DNA of 10,685 nt from AWTP1-13 sp039808585 (GTDB taxonomy: Bacteria; Pseudomonadota; Alphaproteobacteria; Rhizobiales; Hyphomicrobiaceae). The stretch covers positions 1 through 10,685 of the forward strand of contig JBDHTJ010000171.1 of NCBI GenBank assembly GCA_039808585.1, given 5' to 3'. Within the stretch, counting starts at the first letter, position 1. Each line of letters opens with the position of its first letter. The position numbers and the translations under genes were made by a program. Positions 6,484 to 10,685 of the stretch are shown here, piece after piece. The notes under the pieces were generated by a model. The model was given only the letters and a program-made list of their open reading frames with translations. It ran no database searches and had not been told where the DNA came from.

Positions 6484-6536
6484 TGCAAAATGCCTAAGTA
6501 AAGTAGCTTTGCACCGAAACTTCATTTTGTTATCGT
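6484..6536 (+). promoter_or_regulatory. Candidate control region of importer and cupin
   Basis: The divergent region is AT-rich compared with its surroundings. It contains TGCAAA (6484-6489) and TTTGCA (6508-6513), an inverted repeat with an 18-base spacer. Inside lies the smaller palindrome AAAG-TAG-CTTT (6500-6510). The segment AAAGTAGCTTTG resembles the minus-strand form of the candidate MarR operator (AAAGTTAGCTATG) if one base is skipped. A possible promoter for the importer is TTGCAC (6509-6514), a 16-base spacer and TATCGT (6531-6536). The -35 match is weak. The repeats are seen; their roles are inferred. Confidence 0.35.
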
Positions 6537-6604
6537 CGCACGAGCCGGATGGTGCCACGGCACTGTCGCAGGCCCGCGAGAACCACACTTTCGAGGAGCG
6601 CACC

Positions 6605-7834
6605 GTGACAGCCCTGGCATCTCCCGCATGCGGCCGCATGGGCCGATTGATCAGCACATTCGCACTCGCGCTCGGGCTTATGTCCGCGGCGGCCTCGGCA
6701 CAGGAGTTGAAGTTCGGCGCCATCGTGCCGAGCAGCGGCCCGTTCGCCGAGTGGGGGCGCACCAACACTGCGGCGCTGAAAATGCTCGAGGACGACGTGA
6801 ACGCGTCCGGCGGCGTCAATGGCGCCAAACTCAAGATCGTCATCTACGACGATGCCGCGCAACCGGCGCAGGCTGCCAATGCGCTGCGTAAGCTTGCGGG
6901 CGACGACAAGGTGCTCGCCGTTGCAGGCCCGCTCACGTCGAGCGCCTGCGAGGTGACATTCCCGGTCGCCAACCAGCTGAAGATCTCGGTCATGTCGCAG
7001 GCGTCCTCGAAGCCGGGCGTCGCCGCCGCCAACCGCCCCTGGGCCTTCCGCAACACCATCGACGAGTCCGTGCTCGCGAAAGTGTCGGTGCCCTACTACA
7101 AGGAGACCTTCAAGGTCGGCTCCGTCGGCATCATCTACGACGCGAAGGATGCAGTCTCCACCGCCATCGCCACGCGCATCTTCCCGGGCATCATGGAGGC
7201 GAACGGCATCGCCGTCGCCAACAAGGACAAGCCGCTGTCGTTCAACACGGGTGAGCTCGATGTCAGCGCCCAGGTCACCGCACTGAAGGCGCTCAACGTC
7301 CAGGGCGTGGTGATCGGCGCCGACTACAGCCAGGCCGTCACGGTCCTCCGCGAGATGAAGCGCCAGGGCTTCCTGAAGCCGGTGATTGGCGGCACGCCGC
7401 TCATCTCCTCTGCCATCCTGAAGGCCGCGCCGGAAGTGCCACTCGTGGCGCCCGCCACCTACTATGCCGGCATGAAGGGCGAGCGGGTGGAGCCGTTCAC
7501 CGCCAAGCTCACGCCGATCCTGCGCAAGACGTCGGGCCTGCCCGCCGAGATCGAGCCCAGCATGTACGACGCGAACATCACCGAGATCGTGCAGATGTAC
7601 ATCGAGGCCGCGAAGAAGGCCGGCATCACCAACAAGCCCGATACGCTCGAGGCGGATCGCGAGAAGATCCGCGACTACGTCACCACGCTGAAGGGCTTCC
7701 AGGGCTGGGGCGGTCCCATCTCCTTCAACAAGGACGGCGATGCCATCAAGGCCTTCTACGTCGTGCAGGGCGAGAAGGGGGCCTGGACGCAGAAGACGCG
7801 CGGCTGCAGCTCACCCGACGGCAAGGGCTGCTGA
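6605..7834 (+). CDS. ABC transporter periplasmic substrate-binding protein, branched-chain amino acid (LivK/LivJ) type
   Basis: The 409-residue product is a type I periplasmic binding protein (Peripla_BP_6 / Leu-binding-like). It begins with a Sec signal peptide: basic start, hydrophobic core 'LISTFALALGLMSAAA' and an ASA-Q cleavage site near residue 32. The mature part opens with 'ELKFGAIVPSSGPFAEWG', has 'DVNASGGVNGAKLKIVIYDD' and 'GPLTSSACEVTFPVANQLKI', and later 'EPSMYDANITEIVQMYIEAA', all standard for the family. The C-terminus 'GCSSPDGKGC' holds two Cys that might form a disulfide. The frame is open further upstream, but GTG 6605 is chosen because GAGGAG (6593-6598) lies six bases before it and the signal peptide then starts correctly. 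Members also carry aromatic acids, amides and urea, so the ligand is not necessarily an amino acid. Neighbours suggest it captures the catabolic substrate. The permease genes follow after a 64-base gap with a strong hairpin. Confidence 0.93.
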   Translation: MTALASPACGRMGRLISTFALALGLMSAAASAQELKFGAIVPSSGPFAEWGRTNTAALKMLEDDVNASGGVNGAKLKIVIYDDAAQPAQAANALRKLAGDDKVLAVAGPLTSSACEVTFPVANQLKISVMSQASSKPGVAAANRPWAFRNTIDESVLAKVSVPYYKETFKVGSVGIIYDAKDAVSTAIATRIFPGIMEANGIAVANKDKPLSFNTGELDVSAQVTALKALNVQGVVIGADYSQAVTVLREMKRQGFLKPVIGGTPLISSAILKAAPEVPLVAPATYYAGMKGERVEPFTAKLTPILRKTSGLPAEIEPSMYDANITEIVQMYIEAAKKAGITNKPDTLEADREKIRDYVTTLKGFQGWGGPISFNKDGDAIKAFYVVQGEKGAWTQKTRGCSSPDGKGC

Positions 7835-7849
7835 TCCGGAACGAAATGC

Positions 7850-7878
7850 ATAGGGCTCTCCATCTCGGAGGGCCCTAT
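7850..7878 (+). terminator. Strong intercistronic hairpin between binding protein and permease genes
   Basis: ATAGGGCTCTCC (7850-7861) pairs with GGAGGGCCCTAT (7867-7878) over 12 bp, with one G-U wobble and a five-base loop ATCTC. No T-run follows, so it is not a classic intrinsic terminator. In binding-protein operons such stems often protect the upstream message from 3' decay or reduce read-through, giving more binding protein than permease. The right arm contains GGAGGG, the best SD-like sequence in the gap, which would be masked when folded. Confidence 0.6.
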
Positions 7879-7898
7879 CTCCATGTCCTCTTGCCCTG

Positions 7899-8786
7899 AT
7901 GGCGCCCATGCTTCTGCAGCAGCTCGTGAACGGACTGACGCTCGGCGCCGCCTATACACTCGTGGCGCTCGCGTTCTCGCTCGTGATGGGGGTGCTCGGC
8001 ATCCTCAACCTCGCCGTGGCCGAGTTGTTCATGATCGGCGCCTATGTCGGCCTCTCCATGCTGATCGCGGGCTATTCGATCCCCGTCGCTCTGCTGGCGG
8101 CCATGGCTGTCGCGGCGGCCTTGTCGTTCCTCATCGAGAAGATCGCCTACGAGCCGTTGCGCAACTCGCCGCTTGTGACGCCTATGCTCTCCACCGTGGG
8201 CGTCTCGATCATCCTGCAGAACATCGCCACCAACCTGTGGGGCTCGGATCCCTACCAGCTTCCCGACGAGTATCTCGGCCAGCGCATCGACTTCGGCTGG
8301 TTCGCGATCGGCGAGATGCAAATCGTGGTGATCGGCGCCTCCATCGCCCTGGTGGCGCTGCTGGGCTTCGTTGTCGAACGCACCACGATCGGACGCGCTT
8401 TGCGCGCCGTGGCGGAAAACCGCGACGTGGCGCGCCTGCTCGGCGTCTCGGCCACGCGGCTCACGCTGGTAGCCTTTCTCATCTCGGGCGCGCTCGCCGG
8501 CGCCGCAGGCTTGCTCATCGCGCTGCACTACGCCGCCGTCACGCCCTACATTGGCGTGGAGACGGGGCTCAAGGCCATCGCGGTGATGGTGGTGGGCGGC
8601 GTGACCCGCATCTGGGGCGCGCTGCTCGCCGGTCCGCTCATCGGCATGGCCGAGGTGATGACGGTTGCCTATGGCGGCGCGGCGCTGAGGGACTTCATCG
8701 TCTACGGCTTCATGATCGTCATCCTGCTCGTGCGGCCAGCAGGGCTTTTGGGCCAGCGCGGCGTCGAAGACGGACAGCGCTCATGA
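7899..8786 (+). CDS. livH: Branched-chain amino acid-type ABC permease LivH
   Basis: The 295-residue product is one of two inner-membrane subunits of the importer. It has the LivH hallmarks: 'QQLVNGLTLGAAYTLVALAF' at the start, 'GILNLAVAELFMIGAYVG' in the second helix region, 'IEKIAYEPLRNSPLVTPMLS', and the cytoplasmic coupling segment 'TTIGRALRAVAENRDVARLL'. About eight transmembrane helices are visible. Length is typical. Neither ATG 7899 nor the in-frame ATG 7908 has a clear SD. The only good SD-like sequence, GGAGGG at 7867-7872, lies in the hairpin and is placed for an out-of-frame ATG at 7883. Translation may therefore be weak or leaderless-like, which would fit lower permease levels. 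The stop overlaps the livM start by ATGA. Confidence 0.95.
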   Translation: MAPMLLQQLVNGLTLGAAYTLVALAFSLVMGVLGILNLAVAELFMIGAYVGLSMLIAGYSIPVALLAAMAVAAALSFLIEKIAYEPLRNSPLVTPMLSTVGVSIILQNIATNLWGSDPYQLPDEYLGQRIDFGWFAIGEMQIVVIGASIALVALLGFVVERTTIGRALRAVAENRDVARLLGVSATRLTLVAFLISGALAGAAGLLIALHYAAVTPYIGVETGLKAIAVMVVGGVTRIWGALLAGPLIGMAEVMTVAYGGAALRDFIVYGFMIVILLVRPAGLLGQRGVEDGQRS

Positions 8787-9619
8787 TGTCGACCTATCAG
8801 GCTGCCCTTGCAGCCGACATCGCCATCCTCGGGCTCGGCGCACTCAGCGTCTACGTGATCCTGTCCACGGGGCAGCTGTCGCTCGGCAACGGCGCCTTCA
8901 TGGGCATCGGCGCCTACTTGTCCTCGGTGCTCACCGTGAACGTCGGCCTGCCGATCACGGCGGCGCTGGTCCTCGCCGCAGCCGCCACCGGCCTCATCGG
9001 CGTGCTCGTCGGCTTCCCGGCTTTGCGGCTCAAGGGCATCTACCTCGCCATGGCCACGCTCGGCTTCGGCGAAATGGTGCGCAGCTTCTTCCTCAACCTG
9101 CCCTATACCGGCGGCTCCGGCGGTCTGCACGGCATGCAGCTCGTCTCCGTCGGCTACATGTGGGCATGGACAGCAGGCCTCGTACTGCTCGTCGCTCTGC
9201 TGGAAGGCTCGCGCTTCTGGCTGAAGCTGCGCGCGGTGCACGACGACGAGGGGGCCGCCAGTCTGCTGGGCCTTGACGTCACCGCGCTCAAGGTCGGGGC
9301 CTTCGGCGTCGGCGCTGCGATCGCCGCGGTGTCGGGCGGGCTGTTTGCGCATCATCATATCTACATCGAGCCCGGCAACTTCGGCTTCGAGCGATCGATC
9401 GAGATGGTGATCGCGGTGATACTTGGCGGCTCGACGGTGGCGCCGGGCGCGCTGCTCGGCGGCGCCATCGTCGTGCTGCTGCCGGAGAACCTGCGCTTCC
9501 TGGCGCAATGGCGGCTCGCCGCGTTCGGCACGCTGCTGATCCTGGTGCTGCTCACGCGACGGCAGGGTCTGCTCGATCGTGCGCTGTTGCGGCGCTTCCT
9601 GCCTTGGCAGCGGGCCTGA
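8783..9619 (+). CDS. livM: Branched-chain amino acid-type ABC permease LivM
   Basis: The 278-residue product is the second permease subunit. Recognisable segments are 'LSVYVILSTGQLSLGNGAFM' with 'GIGAYLSSVL', 'FPALRLKGIYLAMATLGFGE', 'AVHDDEGAASLLGLDVTALK' (coupling helix) and 'EMVIAVILGGSTVAPGALLGG'. It is shorter than E. coli LivM but usual for LivM proteins without the extra N-terminal helices. ATG 8783 overlaps the livH stop (ATGA), implying translational coupling. A second ATG at 8786 is possible and changes the protein by one residue. The same frame is open 300 codons upstream across livH, but that part has no family similarity and is a high-GC shadow. Confidence 0.95.
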   Translation: MMSTYQAALAADIAILGLGALSVYVILSTGQLSLGNGAFMGIGAYLSSVLTVNVGLPITAALVLAAAATGLIGVLVGFPALRLKGIYLAMATLGFGEMVRSFFLNLPYTGGSGGLHGMQLVSVGYMWAWTAGLVLLVALLEGSRFWLKLRAVHDDEGAASLLGLDVTALKVGAFGVGAAIAAVSGGLFAHHHIYIEPGNFGFERSIEMVIAVILGGSTVAPGALLGGAIVVLLPENLRFLAQWRLAAFGTLLILVLLTRRQGLLDRALLRRFLPWQRA

Positions 9620-9623
9620 CGCC

Positions 9624-10376
9624 ATGACCGACGCCCCGCTTCTCGAGGTCGACCGCGTCACGCGCCGCTTCGGTGGCGTCACGGCGCTGCTCGACGTTTC
9701 CATTGCCGTGCCCGAGAACCGCATCATCGGCGTCATCGGCCCGAACGGCGCCGGCAAGACCACGGTGTTCAACGTCGTCACCGGCGCCTATCCGCCCAGC
9801 AGCGGCGAGGTGCGTTTCCTAGGCCAATCGCTGCGCGGCCGGCCCTCGCATCGCATCGCCAAGGGCGGCATCGCGCGCACATTCCAGAACCTGCGCCTCT
9901 TCCCCAGCATGACGGTGCTCGAGCACCTGATCGTCGCGCAGAAGGGCTCGCGGGGTCTCGCCTCGCTTCTCCCCGTTCAGGTCGGGGCGCGGGCCAACCT
10001 CGCGAAGGCGGAGGAGGTGCTCGCCTTCTTCGGGCTCGAGGCGCATCGCAATCGCCTCGCCCGCGAGCTGCCCTACGGCCTCCAGCGCAAGGTGGAGATG
10101 GCGCGCGCGCTCAGCATGGAGCCGCGGCTGCTGCTGCTCGATGAACCGGTGGCGGGCATGACGCACGAGGAAACCGCGGAGGTTGCCGATCTGTTGCGGC
10201 GCCTCAAGGCGCGCGGCGTCGCCATGCTTCTCATCGAGCACGACATGACGTTCGTCATGGGTCTGTGCGACCACCTCTACGTCCTGGATTTCGGCCAGCT
10301 CATCGCCGAGGGCACGCCGGAGCAGGTGCGCGCCAATCCGGCGGTGCTCGATGCCTACCTGGGGCAGGACGCATGA
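9624..10376 (+). CDS. livG: Branched-chain amino acid-type ABC transporter ATP-binding protein LivG
   Basis: The 250-residue product is one of two ATPases driving the importer. Walker A is GPNGAGKTT (39-47), the Q-loop glutamine is Gln88 in 'ARTFQNLRLFPSMTVLEHL', and the signature is the LivG-type 'LPYGLQRKVEMARAL' (149-163) instead of LSGGQ. Walker B with catalytic Glu is 'LLLLDEPVAGM' (169-179; Glu174), and the H-loop is His206 in 'IEHDM'. All key residues are present, so it should be active. ATG 9624 is four bases after the livM stop. An in-frame ATG at 9579 inside livM would add 15 residues unlike the family and is rejected. It overlaps livF by ATGA. Confidence 0.96.
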   Translation: MTDAPLLEVDRVTRRFGGVTALLDVSIAVPENRIIGVIGPNGAGKTTVFNVVTGAYPPSSGEVRFLGQSLRGRPSHRIAKGGIARTFQNLRLFPSMTVLEHLIVAQKGSRGLASLLPVQVGARANLAKAEEVLAFFGLEAHRNRLARELPYGLQRKVEMARALSMEPRLLLLDEPVAGMTHEETAEVADLLRRLKARGVAMLLIEHDMTFVMGLCDHLYVLDFGQLIAEGTPEQVRANPAVLDAYLGQDA

Positions 10377-10685
10377 TCCTTCACGTCAGCGATCTGCATG
10401 TCTCCTACGGCCCAGTGCGCGCGGTGCGCGGCCTCGACGTCAAGGTGGGCGAGGGCGAGATCGTGGCGCTCATCGGCGCCAACGGCGCCGGCAAGACCAC
10501 GACGGTGAAGGCCATCGCCGGCCTGCTGCCGTACACCGGCACCATACGCTATGCCGGCGAGGCTCTCACGCCCAACGCCGCCGAGCGCAACGTCGCGCGC
10601 GGCCTTGTGCTGGTGCCGGAAGGGCGCGGCATTCTGCGGCGCATGACGGTGGAGGAGAACCTGCGCATGGGCTTCTACGCCCGCC
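10373..10685 (+). CDS. livF: Branched-chain amino acid-type ABC transporter ATP-binding protein LivF, 3' end beyond window
   Basis: The first 104 codons are present and the gene runs off the window edge. The start 'MILHVSDLHVSYGPVRAVRG' is typical of LivF. Walker A is GANGAGKTT (35-43), and 'LVLVPEGRGILRRMTVEENL' (78-97) is the LivF form of the Q-loop region. Signature, Walker B and H-loop lie beyond the edge and cannot be checked. ATG 10373 overlaps the livG stop in ATGA, as expected for the last ATPase of a K-H-M-G-F operon. Confidence 0.95.
   Translation, partial: MILHVSDLHVSYGPVRAVRGLDVKVGEGEIVALIGANGAGKTTTVKAIAGLLPYTGTIRYAGEALTPNAAERNVARGLVLVPEGRGILRRMTVEENLRMGFYAR

Noticed and set aside
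6377..6604. Upstream extension of the binding-protein gene
   Set aside because: The extension overlaps the cupin start and the divergent control region, puts the signal peptide 76 residues inside the protein, and ignores the GAGGAG site before GTG 6605.
7883..9619. A 578-codon plus-strand frame that could be read as a fusion ending in LivM
   Set aside because: Its first 300 codons overlap livH in another frame and give Arg/Ala-rich text with no family likeness. LivM begins cleanly at 8783 with an ATGA overlap.
8702..9781. A 359-codon minus-strand frame
   Set aside because: It lies wholly antisense to livH, livM and livG, whose reading frames are clear family members. The Gln/Arg/Glu-rich composition is typical of antisense shadows in high-GC DNA.

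Overview
The window is high-GC, tightly packed bacterial DNA, and the gene families, Shine-Dalgarno (SD) sites and codon use fit a Proteobacterium. The sequence does not separate Alpha- from Betaproteobacteria with confidence. It contains twelve protein genes (the last cut by the window edge), no RNA genes and no intact mobile element.

Layout. A small two-helix membrane protein (106-672, +) is convergent with a two-gene minus-strand unit: a MarR-family regulator (1388-1987) followed by an 'amino acid synthesis' DUF1185-type protein (736-1317). Across a 277-base divergent region, which carries a 19-bp imperfect palindrome and a short tandem repeat, lies a plus-strand operon. It encodes an HpaB-type FADH2-dependent monooxygenase (2265-3746), an enamidase-like amidohydrolase (3760-4959) and an HpaC-type flavin reductase (4995-5549). 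About 480 bases of gene-free DNA follow, holding short interspersed palindromic repeats. Next come a minus-strand cupin (6029-6409) and, divergent from it, a complete-looking branched-chain-amino-acid-type ABC importer: binding protein (6605-7834), LivH (7899-8786), LivM (8783-9619), LivG (9624-10376) and the first 104 codons of LivF (10373 to the edge).

How the genes may work together (inference). Importer, two-component flavin monooxygenase, cyclic-amide-type amidohydrolase, cupin and local MarR regulator together look like a catabolic island for a small imported compound. A monooxygenase paired with an enamidase-like hydrolase suggests an N-heterocyclic or cyclic-amide substrate: ring oxygenation, then C-N bond hydrolysis. 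The monooxygenase seems to lack two of the three residues that contact the phenol in 4-hydroxyphenylacetate hydroxylases, so 4-hydroxyphenylacetate is an unlikely substrate. The substrate cannot be named from the sequence. The palindrome beside the MarR gene and a partly similar site upstream of the importer suggest one regulator may control both halves.
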